DNA of 64,000 nucleotides, taken from assembly GCF_033542235.1 (NCBI RefSeq), contig NZ_JAWRCU010000008.1, forward strand, positions 186,001 to 250,000, in the 5' to 3' direction. A program made the translations under genes and the position numbers. Source of the stretch: JAWRCU01 sp033542235 (GTDB taxonomy: Bacteria > Pseudomonadota > Alphaproteobacteria > Rhizobiales > Rhizobiaceae). Shown here piece by piece: positions 27,032 through 35,820 of this stretch (position 1 is its first letter; the number at the start of each line of letters is the position of its first letter). The notes below the pieces were generated by a model, which was not told where the DNA came from, did not search any database, and saw nothing but the letters and a program-made list of their open reading frames with translations.

Positions 27032-28690
27032 ATGAACGACCGTGAAAGACGGGATTTCGCAGCTGGACTGTCGGCCGAGGTGGATGCCTGGCTGCGCGGA
27101 GAGCCGACGCGCAGGACCTTCATCACGAAATTCGGGCAGGCGATCGGCATGCTGCCGATTGCCGGTGGAGTTCTCGGCTCCATGGCGGAATGGGCGCTTG
27201 CCCAGGCAGGCGCAGAACTCGCCGATCCGTCGACGCCGCTCGGCAAGGCGCAGGTGGCAGCGCTGAAAGCATCCAGCGAAGGGCCGGCCGACGGCTCGGC
27301 TTATCGCGCGGTCCAGGCCGCCAAGCAATATTCCGGCGTCACCCTGAACATGACCTACGAATCCGGGCTGCAGGCGCTCGACCCGCGCAACTTCTCCGGT
27401 CCGATGTGGGAACAGCTCACCGGCATCAAGTCGAACGTCGTCGAGCTGTCGCATCCCGACCAGTACTCGAAACCGGTCGCCGAGCACATCGCCGCCTCGG
27501 GCGCCTACGACATTCTCGACATCGAGCCGGCCTGGACGCCTTCGCTCGCGGATGGCGGTGTGATTGCGCCGCTCGACGACTATATCGCCAAGTACCTGAA
27601 CAAGGCGGATCTCGACGACTATCATCCGCTCTACAAGGCGCTGCCAACCTACAAGGGCAAGATCTGGGGCTTCTTCGACGACGGCGACATGTTCGCGCTC
27701 TATTACCGGCGCGACATCTTCGAAGATGCAAAACTCAAGGAAGCTTATCAGACCAAGTTCGGCAAGCCGCTCGAAGTGCCGAAAACATGGGAGGATTACG
27801 CGCAGGTCGCGCAATTCATCACCGATCAGCTTGCGCCCAAAGTCTACGGAGCCGGCCACTTCAGAAAGGCCGGCAGCCCCGGAAACCAGTTCGACTTCCT
27901 GCAGCAATACCGTGCCAATGGCGGCCAGTTCTTCGACGCCAACATGAAGGCGCAGCTCGCCTCGCCCGCCGGCATCAAGACGCTTCAGAACATGATCGCG
28001 GCGAACAAGGCTTCCATCCCCGGCAACAACGAGCTCGATGCTGTGTCACTATGGGCAGCCTGGCTGCAGGGCAAAGTCGCGATGATCTACTCGTGGCCGC
28101 CGACCGGCCGCATGACGGCCGGCTATTCGCAGAGCGACAAGGCGATCAACTTCATCCCGCAATCGTCGATCGCCGACAAGGTCGGCTACGCCATCGTGCC
28201 AAGCAATCCCGAGATGGCGACCGGGTACAACAAGGCGCTTGCGGCGGACTCGGCCAACCCTGATGCCGCCTATCTGTTCATGCAGTGGGCGGTCTCGCCG
28301 CCTGTCTCGCTGGCTCGCGTCATGCTGCCTTACTCGCTGCGCGATCCGTACCGGCTGTCGCATTACGAGTCGGACCTCTACGGCTCGCTCTTCCCGACGG
28401 CGAAGGACTATCTGCGCAACCTGAACAACTCGGCGAATGTCGCTCTGCTCGATTTGATCATGCCGGGCTGGCAGGACTATGCCCTCACCCTCGACCGGAT
28501 GTGCACGTCGGTCTGGGCCGGCACGGACCCGAAGGCGGCGCTCGAGACGGCGGCCGCGGAGTGGGATGCGACGACGGAACGGTTGGGCACGGACAGCCAG
28601 AAGGCTTTCTTCGAAGAGTACAAGAAGCTGCCCGGATCGTCCGCGGATCACACCGTCGAAAAGATGGGAATGGCCGTCACTCTGGACTGA
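27032..28690 (+). CDS. ABC sugar transporter solute-binding protein, Tat-type signal
   Basis: A 552-residue periplasmic binding protein. The start is the ATG at 27032 after GGGAGGAG. After 26 leading residues there is a twin-arginine motif TRRTFITKFG, a hydrophobic stretch (AIGMLPIAGGVLGSMAEW) and an ALAQA cleavage region near residue 57. The mature part looks like extracellular solute-binding family 1 (CUT1 sugar/oligosaccharide type): PVAEHIAASGAYDILDI, LPTYKGKIWGF, NGGQFFD, MYSWPP-like IYSWPPTG. It delivers a carbohydrate to the two permeases that follow. Folded export through Tat fits the tatABC genes at 55-57 kb. It is longer than the usual 420-450 residues. Confidence 0.85.
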   Translation: MNDRERRDFAAGLSAEVDAWLRGEPTRRTFITKFGQAIGMLPIAGGVLGSMAEWALAQAGAELADPSTPLGKAQVAALKASSEGPADGSAYRAVQAAKQYSGVTLNMTYESGLQALDPRNFSGPMWEQLTGIKSNVVELSHPDQYSKPVAEHIAASGAYDILDIEPAWTPSLADGGVIAPLDDYIAKYLNKADLDDYHPLYKALPTYKGKIWGFFDDGDMFALYYRRDIFEDAKLKEAYQTKFGKPLEVPKTWEDYAQVAQFITDQLAPKVYGAGHFRKAGSPGNQFDFLQQYRANGGQFFDANMKAQLASPAGIKTLQNMIAANKASIPGNNELDAVSLWAAWLQGKVAMIYSWPPTGRMTAGYSQSDKAINFIPQSSIADKVGYAIVPSNPEMATGYNKALAADSANPDAAYLFMQWAVSPPVSLARVMLPYSLRDPYRLSHYESDLYGSLFPTAKDYLRNLNNSANVALLDLIMPGWQDYALTLDRMCTSVWAGTDPKAALETAAAEWDATTERLGTDSQKAFFEEYKKLPGSSADHTVEKMGMAVTLD

Positions 28691-28701
28691 GAAGAACCTT
28701 C

Positions 28702-28729
28702 CCCGCGCCGGCAGACCAGCCGGCGCGGG
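28702..28729 (+). promoter_or_regulatory. Intercistronic hairpin after the binding-protein gene
   Basis: CCCGCGCCGGC and GCCGGCGCGGG form an 11-base-pair stem with a 6-base loop, 11 bases after the binding-protein stop. There is no following U run. Such hairpins between binding-protein and permease genes protect the upstream message and raise binding-protein levels over the membrane parts. Confidence 0.65.
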
Positions 28730-28777
28730 ACCCTAAATCCGAGCACTTCGAGCGGTATCGCAGGGAAGGAAACGAGG

Positions 28778-29719
28778 ATGGCGGTCAGCAGCGGGCTGGA
28801 ACAAGGCGCGCGGGTGGGAGCACTTCCGCCGCTCTCCGCCTTTTCGAACTGGAGCGACCGCAACTTCAAATGGCTGCTCATCGCGCCGGCCGTCATCCTG
28901 ATCCTGGCGCTCTCCGTCTACCCGCTGCTGTTCTCCGTCTGGGTCGCCTTCGTCAATTACGATTTCCAGGTTCCCGGCCACGCATTCGTCGGACTCAAGA
29001 ACTTCAGCCTGGTGATTTTCGATCCTGTCGCGCGCTGGTCCCTGGCGCTTACGGCAATGCTGTCGGCAGCGAATGTCATCCTCGAATTCGCGCTTGGGCT
29101 CGCCCTAGCGCTGGCGATGGTGCGCAACTTCGCCGGTCGAGGACTCGTGATGTCCATCATCATCGTGCCGCTGTTCATAAGCCCGGTGATCGTCGGGCAG
29201 GCTTGGGCCCTGCTGCTGCAGCGTCCGTTCGGGCCGACCAACTATATACTCGGCAAGATCATCGGGAGCGAGGTCGCGATCGGCTGGCTGACGGAAAGCC
29301 CGTGGATCTACATCTCCCTGATCCTCGCCGACGTCTGGCAGTGGACGCCCTTCATGTTCGTCATCCTGCTCGCCGGGCTGACCTCGATCCCTCCCAACCT
29401 CTATGAGGCAGCCGAGCTCGACGGCGTGAATGCCTGGCAGGCCTTCTGGGCGATCACCGTGCCGCACCTTGCGCCGATGATGCTGCTTGCGCTGGCCTTC
29501 CGCCTGCTCGACGCCGTGAAGCTGTTCGATACGATCTTCATCATGACCGGCGGCGGGCCGGGCACGAAGACCTACACCGCCTCGTTTTACCTCTACACCG
29601 TCGGTTTCACCCAGTTTCACCTGTCGCAGGCGACTGCGGGCAGCTGGATATTCCTGGTGCTGACGGCAATCATTGTCGGCCTTCTGGTCAGGCGACTGCT
29701 TCGCGCGGAGGCCCAATGA
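28778..29719 (+). CDS. ABC sugar transporter permease (MalF/UgpA-like)
   Basis: A 313-residue inner-membrane protein with about six hydrophobic segments. The first lies near residues 28-50 (FKWLLIAPAVILILALSVYPLLFSVWVAF). The EAA loop that docks with the ATPase is EAAELDGVNAWQAFWAITVPHLAP near residues 215-238. It is the first of two permeases of a CUT1-type importer and overlaps the second by 4 bases (ATGA), so the two are made together. The substrate is not deducible from this subunit. Confidence 0.9.
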   Translation: MAVSSGLEQGARVGALPPLSAFSNWSDRNFKWLLIAPAVILILALSVYPLLFSVWVAFVNYDFQVPGHAFVGLKNFSLVIFDPVARWSLALTAMLSAANVILEFALGLALALAMVRNFAGRGLVMSIIIVPLFISPVIVGQAWALLLQRPFGPTNYILGKIIGSEVAIGWLTESPWIYISLILADVWQWTPFMFVILLAGLTSIPPNLYEAAELDGVNAWQAFWAITVPHLAPMMLLALAFRLLDAVKLFDTIFIMTGGGPGTKTYTASFYLYTVGFTQFHLSQATAGSWIFLVLTAIIVGLLVRRLLRAEAQ

Positions 29720-30561
29720 GCATGGGTGGCGCGACCAAAAGATGGCGGGTTCGCTCCGAGGCGGGGCGCATGCTCTTCATCGGCATCTATCTCTTGTTCG
29801 TGCTCATCCCGCTCTATTGGATGTTCATCACCTCCATAAAGCCCAGCGACGACTATCTGGCCGTTCCGCCGGTCTGGTTTCCCAGTCAGCCGACCCTTGT
29901 CCATTACAATGCGGCTCTGTTTGCCTATCGTGGGCTGACGGGCCTGATGAACAGCATCGTCGTTTCGCTCTCCGCAACAGCCCTATCAGCGTTCTTCGGA
30001 ACGCTGATGGCCTACAGCTTTGCGCGCTTCAACACGGGCGGCCGGCACCTCTCCTTCTGGGTGCTGTCGCAGCGCTTCCTTCCGCCGATCGCGGTGGTGC
30101 TGCCCATCTTCCTCATCTATCGCACCTTCGGCCTCCACGACACGCGTTTCGGCCTGATCATCGCCTACACCGTCTTCACGCTTCCGGTGTCCGTGTGGAT
30201 GATGTTCGCCTATTTCCGGCAGATGCCGAAATCGATGGAGGATGCCGCACTCGTCGACGGATGCACGCGCTGGCAGGCTTTCTGGCAGGTCGCCGTGCCG
30301 CTCGCAGCACCCGGCATCGTGGCGGCGGCGGTGTTCGCCTTCATCGCCTGCTGGACGGAATTCTTCTTCGCCCTGATCCTCACCAGCCGATACGCCTTTA
30401 CGCTTCCGACCGTCTTCCGCGCATTTCTCGGCTTTCAGGGTGCGCAATACGGTGAAGCGAGCGCACTCGCCATCGCATCGCTGGTGCCCTCGATTGCCCT
30501 CGGCGTTCTGGCGCAGCGACACCTTGTGCGAGGGCTGACGCTGGGTGCGGTGCGGGGATGA
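29716..30561 (+). CDS. ABC sugar transporter permease (MalG/UgpE-like)
   Basis: A 281-residue inner-membrane permease with six hydrophobic segments. Its EAA loop is EDAALVDGCTRWQAFWQVAVPLAAPG near residues 175-200. It pairs with the upstream permease in the CUT1 importer. The start overlaps that gene's stop by ATGA. It is followed after 28 bases by the ATPase gene. Confidence 0.9.
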   Translation: MSMGGATKRWRVRSEAGRMLFIGIYLLFVLIPLYWMFITSIKPSDDYLAVPPVWFPSQPTLVHYNAALFAYRGLTGLMNSIVVSLSATALSAFFGTLMAYSFARFNTGGRHLSFWVLSQRFLPPIAVVLPIFLIYRTFGLHDTRFGLIIAYTVFTLPVSVWMMFAYFRQMPKSMEDAALVDGCTRWQAFWQVAVPLAAPGIVAAAVFAFIACWTEFFFALILTSRYAFTLPTVFRAFLGFQGAQYGEASALAIASLVPSIALGVLAQRHLVRGLTLGAVRG

Positions 30562-30589
30562 CGGCCAAGCTCCAAGGGATCGATATGCA

Positions 30590-31687
30590 ATGGCAAGGGT
30601 GAAGATCAGCGGGCTGCACAAGCATTTCGGCGCTGTTCCTGCGGTGCGCGGCGTCGATCTCGACATAGCCGACGGCGAATTCACCGTTCTGGTCGGCCCG
30701 TCCGGCTGCGGCAAGAGCACTCTGCTCAGGACCATCGCCGGGCTCGAGGAGGTGAGCGAGGGCACGATCGAGATCGGCGGCGACGTGGTGAATGACATGC
30801 GTCCGCGTGACCGCGACATCGCCATGGTATTCCAGGACTATGCGCTCTACCCCCACATGACCGTCGAGCGGAACATCGGCTTCGGTCTGAAGGCGCGGAA
30901 ACTGCCCCCGCCCGAGGTCGCAAAGCGCGTGAAGCGAGCCGCCGAGATGCTCGGAATAACCGCCTTCCTGCCGCGCTATCCCCGTCAACTCTCCGGCGGA
31001 CAAAGGCAGCGCGTGGCGATCGGACGGGCGATTGTGCGAAACCCGCGTCTGTTCCTCTTCGACGAGCCGCTGTCCAATCTCGATGCCCAATTGCGGGATG
31101 GGATGCGCGCGGAGATCAAGCGCCTGCATCAGGAAATCGGGACGACGATGATCTACGTCACGCACGACCAGATCGAGGCGATGACGCTTGCGGACCGTAT
31201 CGTGCTGATGCGTGACGGCGTGGTCGAGCAGCAGGGCGCGCCGCTCGAGCTGTTCGAGCGGCCGGCGACCCGTTTCGTCGCTGGTTTCCTGGGATCCCCG
31301 CAAATGTCGTTTCTGCCGGGCAGGCTGCTCAACGGAGCAGGCGAGCTTCGGCTCACCCTAGGCGATGGCAGCCTTGTCCTACCGCTTCCGCAGGCCAAGA
31401 AACTGGGCGGTGCTGCCGACGGCCAGAACGTGCTTTTGGGGCTGAGGCCCGAACATATGACGCGCGCTCACGGAGAGCCCGGCCAGGGGGTTGTGCGGTA
31501 CGATGCGACGATCGAGCTCGTCCAGCCGACCGGTTCGCGCAGTTATGCGACGTTCCGCCTGGCCGGCCAGCCGGTCATCGCGGAGTTGCAGGCCCATGAC
31601 GTGGGCCGTCCCGGTGAAAAACTCGCCATCGACATCAATCTGCAGCGCGCGTCCATCTTCGATGCGGGCACCGAACGGACACTCTGA
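30590..31687 (+). CDS. ABC sugar transporter ATP-binding protein (UgpC/MalK/MsmK family)
   Basis: A 365-residue ATPase starting at ATG 30590. Walker A is GPSGCGKST near residues 36-44, the Q-loop is VFQDYALYPHM, the signature is LSGGQRQRVAIGRA, Walker B is LFLFDEPLSN and the switch His is in VTHDQIEAM. The C-terminal ~120 residues form the OB-type TOBE regulatory domain of MalK-like ATPases (LLGLRPEHM...). It energises the adjacent permease pair. A 12-base gap to the next gene shows that the operon continues. Confidence 0.9.
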   Translation: MARVKISGLHKHFGAVPAVRGVDLDIADGEFTVLVGPSGCGKSTLLRTIAGLEEVSEGTIEIGGDVVNDMRPRDRDIAMVFQDYALYPHMTVERNIGFGLKARKLPPPEVAKRVKRAAEMLGITAFLPRYPRQLSGGQRQRVAIGRAIVRNPRLFLFDEPLSNLDAQLRDGMRAEIKRLHQEIGTTMIYVTHDQIEAMTLADRIVLMRDGVVEQQGAPLELFERPATRFVAGFLGSPQMSFLPGRLLNGAGELRLTLGDGSLVLPLPQAKKLGGAADGQNVLLGLRPEHMTRAHGEPGQGVVRYDATIELVQPTGSRSYATFRLAGQPVIAELQAHDVGRPGEKLAIDINLQRASIFDAGTERTL

Positions 31688-31699
31688 AGGAGAATTCCG

Positions 31700-33664
31700 G
31701 TGGTCTCTCGTGCCATTAAGCTCTGCGGCACTGACATCGTCGACCCGCCGACGCGGGTGCTTCGAGCGGGCCCGCTTTCGGTCGAGCTCGACAACGGCGC
31801 TCTGCGCTACGTTCGCTTCGGCGGGACGGAAGTGCTGCGGGCGATCGCTTTTCTGGTCCGCGACGAGAATTGGGGGACCTTCACGCCTGAAATCCGCGAC
31901 CTCGTCATCGAAGAGGCCGCCGACCGGTTCACCGTGCGCTATTCAGCCACCTGCAGTGATGACCGGCGCAGGCTTTCCTACGAAGCCGCTATAACCGGAC
32001 AGAGCGACGGTTCCCTCTCCTTCGAGGCTATCGCCACGCCCGAGACGGACGTGGTCACGAACCGAACCGGCTTCATCGTGCTCCATCCCGTCGAAGGGGT
32101 GGCCGGCTACCCTGTCCGGGTCGCGCACGTGGACGGTCGCGAGGAGCAAGCCGTCTTTCCCGATACGATCGATCCCATGTGCCCCTTCCAGGGCATACGG
32201 TCGCTCTCCCATCAGATCGCCCCGAATTTATGGGCAACCTGCACCATGCAGGGCGACGCGTTCGAGATGGAAGACCAGCGCAACTGGTCCGACGCCTCCT
32301 ACAAGACTTATGTACGTCCCCTGGCCGAGCCTTGGCCCTATACCTTGCCGAACGGTGAACCGATCCGACAGTCGGTGACGCTTTCGATTTCTCGACAGCT
32401 GCCGTCCGCCTCATCGAAGAACGCAGTATCCGACGGAACCGTCGCGATCGCGATCGGCCAGGAATCCGGAACGATGCCGGCGATCGGGATCGGCGTGCCG
32501 GCGGAAGAAGCGCCGTACGCGCTCGAGCGGCTTGATCTCCTCAAGCGGCTGGCCCCGAAATGGCTGGTCTGCCAGGTCGACCTCCGCCAGGGTCACGGCT
32601 GCAGAGAACTCGAGCTCTACCGCGACCTCGGACAAGCGACAGGCGCCGAGATCGTGCTGGAGATCATCACGCGCGGCAGCATGGCTCCGCAATCGGAATT
32701 GAGCGCGCTGGCCACGGAGGCGAGCGAGGCGGGCCTGAAACCGGACGCGGTCGCCGTATTTCTCGCCCAGCACATGAAGTCGGTCCTGCCGGGCTCCCCA
32801 TGGCCCGAAATGCCAAGCTTCGAGGAGCTTTACTCAGCTGCGCGGGCAGCATTTCCCGGAGCGCGACTGGGTGGAGGCATGGCCACCTATTTCACCGAGC
32901 TCAATCGCAAGCGTCCGCCGGCCGCCCTGCTCGATTACGTGACGCATACGACCTGCCCCAGTGTGCATGCCGCGGACGACCGATCCGTCATGGAGACCCT
33001 GGAGAGCCTGCCGTACCAGATCCGCTCCACGCGGGCTTTCATGGGCCACGAAATCGGCTATCGGATCGGCCCAAGCCAACTCGGCTGCCGTGAAAATGCG
33101 TACGGGAATGCAACGGCGCCAAATGAGGGCAACGCGCGCGTCTGCCTGAGCAGGATCGATCCGCGTCAGCGGGGACTGTTCAACGCCGCCTGGTCCCTCG
33201 GCTATATCGCCCGCCTGGCGAGGGATGGGGTCGAGGCGGTTGCGCTCGGCGCTCCGAGTGGACCGTTCGGCTTCGTCTATCGCCGCTGTGACTTTGCCCA
33301 ACCTTATTTCGACGACGTCGAGGGGGCTGTAGTGTACCCGGCATTCCATGTGGTCGCCGGGTTGTCTCAAGCGGCAGGCGCGCAATTGTTCGAGGTCGAA
33401 AGTTCGGCAAGAGGCAAGGTCGACGGACTTGCCGTTAGGCGCTCCGGCAAAACCGAACTCTGGCTTTCGAACCTGACCGACCAGGACATATCCATACTGC
33501 TGCCAACCGAACTGGCCAATGCTGGCCGCATCTCAACTCTCGACGCAGCTGCTTTCGAGCGCCTCACCAGCGATCCGAACTACCTCGACAAGGCTGCCGG
33601 CGATCTCACCACCGCCGACTTGCAGCTCGACGCGTATTCCGTCGCGAGGATCGAGCTTGCATAG
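31700..33664 (+). CDS. D-apionate lactonase-like protein (ApnL family, tentative)
   Basis: A 654-residue protein read from GTG 31700. It has an N-terminal beta-rich region (LRAGPLSVELDNGALRYVRFGGTEVLRAIAFLVRDENWGT) and a central part like a TIM-barrel glycosidase (LGGGMATYFTELNRKRP, DYVTHTTCPSVHAADD, GFVYRRCDFAQPYFDD). The C-terminal region is beta-rich. From memory this pattern matches the ApnL family, lactonases that open D-apionolactone in apiose catabolism. No alignment was possible. It closes the operon, after the sugar importer, so acting on an imported sugar or its lactone is reasonable. Other apiose/apionate genes (ApnO, OiaK, OiaC, ApsD) are not seen, which weakens the pathway call. 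No signal peptide is present, so the enzyme is cytoplasmic. Confidence 0.5.
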   Translation: MVSRAIKLCGTDIVDPPTRVLRAGPLSVELDNGALRYVRFGGTEVLRAIAFLVRDENWGTFTPEIRDLVIEEAADRFTVRYSATCSDDRRRLSYEAAITGQSDGSLSFEAIATPETDVVTNRTGFIVLHPVEGVAGYPVRVAHVDGREEQAVFPDTIDPMCPFQGIRSLSHQIAPNLWATCTMQGDAFEMEDQRNWSDASYKTYVRPLAEPWPYTLPNGEPIRQSVTLSISRQLPSASSKNAVSDGTVAIAIGQESGTMPAIGIGVPAEEAPYALERLDLLKRLAPKWLVCQVDLRQGHGCRELELYRDLGQATGAEIVLEIITRGSMAPQSELSALATEASEAGLKPDAVAVFLAQHMKSVLPGSPWPEMPSFEELYSAARAAFPGARLGGGMATYFTELNRKRPPAALLDYVTHTTCPSVHAADDRSVMETLESLPYQIRSTRAFMGHEIGYRIGPSQLGCRENAYGNATAPNEGNARVCLSRIDPRQRGLFNAAWSLGYIARLARDGVEAVALGAPSGPFGFVYRRCDFAQPYFDDVEGAVVYPAFHVVAGLSQAAGAQLFEVESSARGKVDGLAVRRSGKTELWLSNLTDQDISILLPTELANAGRISTLDAAAFERLTSDPNYLDKAAGDLTTADLQLDAYSVARIELA

Positions 33665-33689
33665 ACGCTCCGCTCTTGTCTGAGAGATC

Positions 33690-33851
33690 TCAGGCCCCGA
33701 GCCAGTGTTTGCCGACATAGAGGGCGGCGGCCAGCCCGAGCAGGACGGGGATGATGAAGTCGACGAGTTTCGGCAGCAGCCTGTATGCGGACCGCTTGCG
33801 GCCGCGCTCGCGGCTGGGATGATCGAAATCCTGACCGAAATTCTTGGTCAT
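33690..33851 (-). CDS. Small membrane protein, hypothetical
   Basis: A 53-residue protein from the ATG at 33851 (a longer start at 33881 is possible). The N-terminal half is basic and hydrophilic (SRERGRKRSAYR). The C-terminal half is one membrane helix (LVDFIIPVLLGLAAALYVGKHW). The upstream sequence is AT-rich and contains a palindrome that could regulate it. The family is not recognised; such short alphaproteobacterial membrane proteins are common. Confidence 0.55.
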   Translation of the reverse strand: MTKNFGQDFDHPSRERGRKRSAYRLLPKLVDFIIPVLLGLAAALYVGKHWLGA

Positions 33852-33886
33852 GTCCGCCCCCAAGTTTGCAGGACTCGACATTAGAT

Positions 33887-33902
33887 TTCACTAATTAATG
33901 AA
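33887..33902. promoter_or_regulatory. Palindromic AT-rich site, possible operator
   Basis: TTCACTAATTAATGAA is an inverted repeat with one mismatch pair (half site TTCANTAA). It lies in the only clearly AT-rich stretch of this intergenic region (about 33870-33930), upstream of the minus-strand small membrane protein gene and of map on the plus strand. It looks like a dimeric regulator site or the promoter core. Confidence 0.4.
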
Positions 33903-34096
33903 CTATACATTAAAGCGTTCGGGTTTTAAGTTTGCGTCCCGCTCACCTTTGCTGCGGTTGGTGCCTGCGACGATGGTGTGCACGGTTGGTCCGCCCCTGC
34001 CTTTGCGATCGAAGCCAGGATGGGGTTGAAGACCTGCCCTTTCGGTGTCACATGGTAGGCACTCGCCAACCCTCAATCGAAACCTCGGACCTCCTC

Positions 34097-34924
34097 ATGG
34101 TCACCTATCTAGACGCGGCAACCGCCCCCTTGAGAAATACCGGGCAGATCAGGCTGCACGGGCCGGAAAATTTTGCCGCCATGCGCAAGGCCTGCGCCTT
34201 GACCGCCCGCTGCCTCGACGAGCTGGTGGCCATCGTCAAGCCCGGTGTTCCGACAGACACGATCGATCGATTCATCTTCGAATACGGCATGGATCACGGC
34301 GCAATCCCCGCGACGCTCAACTATCGCGGCTATACGAAATCCTGCTGCACCTCCATCAATCATGTCGTCTGCCACGGCATCCCCGACAGCAAGCCGCTGC
34401 GGGAAGGCGACATCGTCAACATCGACGTGACCTTCATTCTCGACGGCTGGCATGGCGATTCGAGCCGGATGTATCCCGTCGGTCAGATCAAGCGCGCGTC
34501 CGAGCGTTTGCTGGAAGTGACCCATGAGTGCCTGATGCGCGGCATCGCGGCGGTCAAGCCAGGGCTGCGTACAGGTGCGATCGGCGCGGCGATACAGACC
34601 TATGCCGAGGCCGAGCGCTGCTCCGTGGTGCGCGATTTCTGCGGCCACGGCGTCGGCCAGCTTTTCCATGACGCGCCGAATATCCTGCATTATGGCAGCC
34701 CGAGCGAAGGGATCGAGATGCGCGAAGGCATGATCTTCACGATCGAGCCGATGATCAATCTCGGCCGGCCGCACGTCAAAGTTCTCTCCGACGGCTGGAC
34801 CGCTGTAACGCGCGACCGCTCGCTTTCGGCGCAATACGAGCACACGATCGGCGTCACGGCGACCGGCTGCGAGATCTTCACACTCTCGCCGGCAGGGCTC
34901 GACCGGCCTGGCCTTCCGTCCTAA
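34097..34924 (+). CDS. map: Methionine aminopeptidase, type I
   Basis: A 275-residue enzyme that removes the N-terminal methionine from new proteins. Metal ligands are visible: Asp in IVNIDVTFIL, Asp in GWHGDSSRMY, His in CGHGVGQLFH, Glu in FTIEPMIN and Glu in QYEHTIGVT. The start is the ATG at 34097 (MVTYLDAAT); longer in-frame starts up to 33932 lack homology-like sequence. The gene is followed 36 bases later by radC on the same strand, a pairing common in Rhizobiales. The length is normal for the family plus a short N-terminal extension. Confidence 0.93.
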   Translation: MVTYLDAATAPLRNTGQIRLHGPENFAAMRKACALTARCLDELVAIVKPGVPTDTIDRFIFEYGMDHGAIPATLNYRGYTKSCCTSINHVVCHGIPDSKPLREGDIVNIDVTFILDGWHGDSSRMYPVGQIKRASERLLEVTHECLMRGIAAVKPGLRTGAIGAAIQTYAEAERCSVVRDFCGHGVGQLFHDAPNILHYGSPSEGIEMREGMIFTIEPMINLGRPHVKVLSDGWTAVTRDRSLSAQYEHTIGVTATGCEIFTLSPAGLDRPGLPS

Positions 34925-34960
34925 CATCGCGGCCCTACGGGGGCGGGTAAGGGGCGAGCC

Positions 34961-35710
34961 GTGGCCGAGGACAATGACGAACGCGCTTTCTTCGGCGAGC
35001 TGACGCCGGCCGCGCTCCCAAAGGCCAAGCCGAAAGTTCAGCCGCACTATGCCGGCCATCGCGACAGGCTTCGCGAGCGCTTCGCCGGCGCCGGATCGAG
35101 CAACTTTGCCGATTATGAGCTGCTCGAGCTCCTGCTCTTCAGATCGATCCCTCGCGCCGATACCAAGCCAATTGCGAAGGCGCTGTTGGCTCGCTTCGGC
35201 ACCTTCGCCGAAGTGCTCGGCGCACCGGTCTCGCTGTTGCAGGAGGTGAAGGGCGTCGGCCCTTCCGTCGCGCTCGATCTGAAGATCGTCGCGGCTGCGG
35301 CCCAGCGGATGGCGCGCGGCGAGATCAAAGGCCGGGAAGTGCTCTCGTCCTGGAGCGCGGTGGTGGAGTATTGCCGCACGGCCATGGCCTTCGAGGAGCG
35401 CGAGCAGTTCCGTATCCTCTTCCTCGACAAGAAGAACGCGCTGATTGCCGACGAGGTGCAGCAGACGGGAACCGTCGACCACACGCCGGTCTATCCGCGC
35501 GAAGTGATCCGCCGCGCGCTGGAACTTTCCGCAACGGCGATCGTGCTCGTGCACAACCACCCGTCCGGCGACCCGACACCCTCACGCGCCGACATCGATA
35601 TGACGCGCATCATTATGGAAACGGCCAAGCCACTAGGCATCGCGCTCCACGATCACATCATCATCGGCAAGAAGAGCCATGTCAGCATGAAGGGGCTGGC
35701 GCTAATCTGA
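34961..35710 (+). CDS. radC: RadC-family JAMM-domain protein
   Basis: A 249-residue protein starting at GTG. The N-terminal helix-hairpin-helix region is LLQEVKGVGPSVALDLKIVAAAAQ. The C-terminal MPN/JAMM metalloprotease-like domain carries HNHPSGDPTPSRADID, the zinc-binding H-x-H-x(7)-D motif. RadC was named for repair, but its true role is unclear and many copies lie in mobile DNA. The gene is downstream of map, so this is the usual chromosomal copy. Confidence 0.9.
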   Translation: MAEDNDERAFFGELTPAALPKAKPKVQPHYAGHRDRLRERFAGAGSSNFADYELLELLLFRSIPRADTKPIAKALLARFGTFAEVLGAPVSLLQEVKGVGPSVALDLKIVAAAAQRMARGEIKGREVLSSWSAVVEYCRTAMAFEEREQFRILFLDKKNALIADEVQQTGTVDHTPVYPREVIRRALELSATAIVLVHNHPSGDPTPSRADIDMTRIIMETAKPLGIALHDHIIIGKKSHVSMKGLALI

Positions 35711-35820
35711 GGTCGCCTGCGGGGGTGGTTTTAGCCCCGAGGTTCCGATATTGCCTTCCCTTCCGCGCATAGAACATTGAACTGGCCCTCAAAAGGGCCC
35801 GCAAATGCCGCCATGGGGTC

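Noticed and set aside
25246..27246. Minus-strand open frame of 666 codons across the aldolase and dehydrogenase genes
   Set aside because: Both plus-strand genes have complete catalytic motifs. The antisense frame is a by-product of codon bias.
34109..35560. Minus-strand open frame of 483 codons opposite map and radC
   Set aside because: map and radC are unmistakable on the plus strand; the antisense translation has no recognisable domain.
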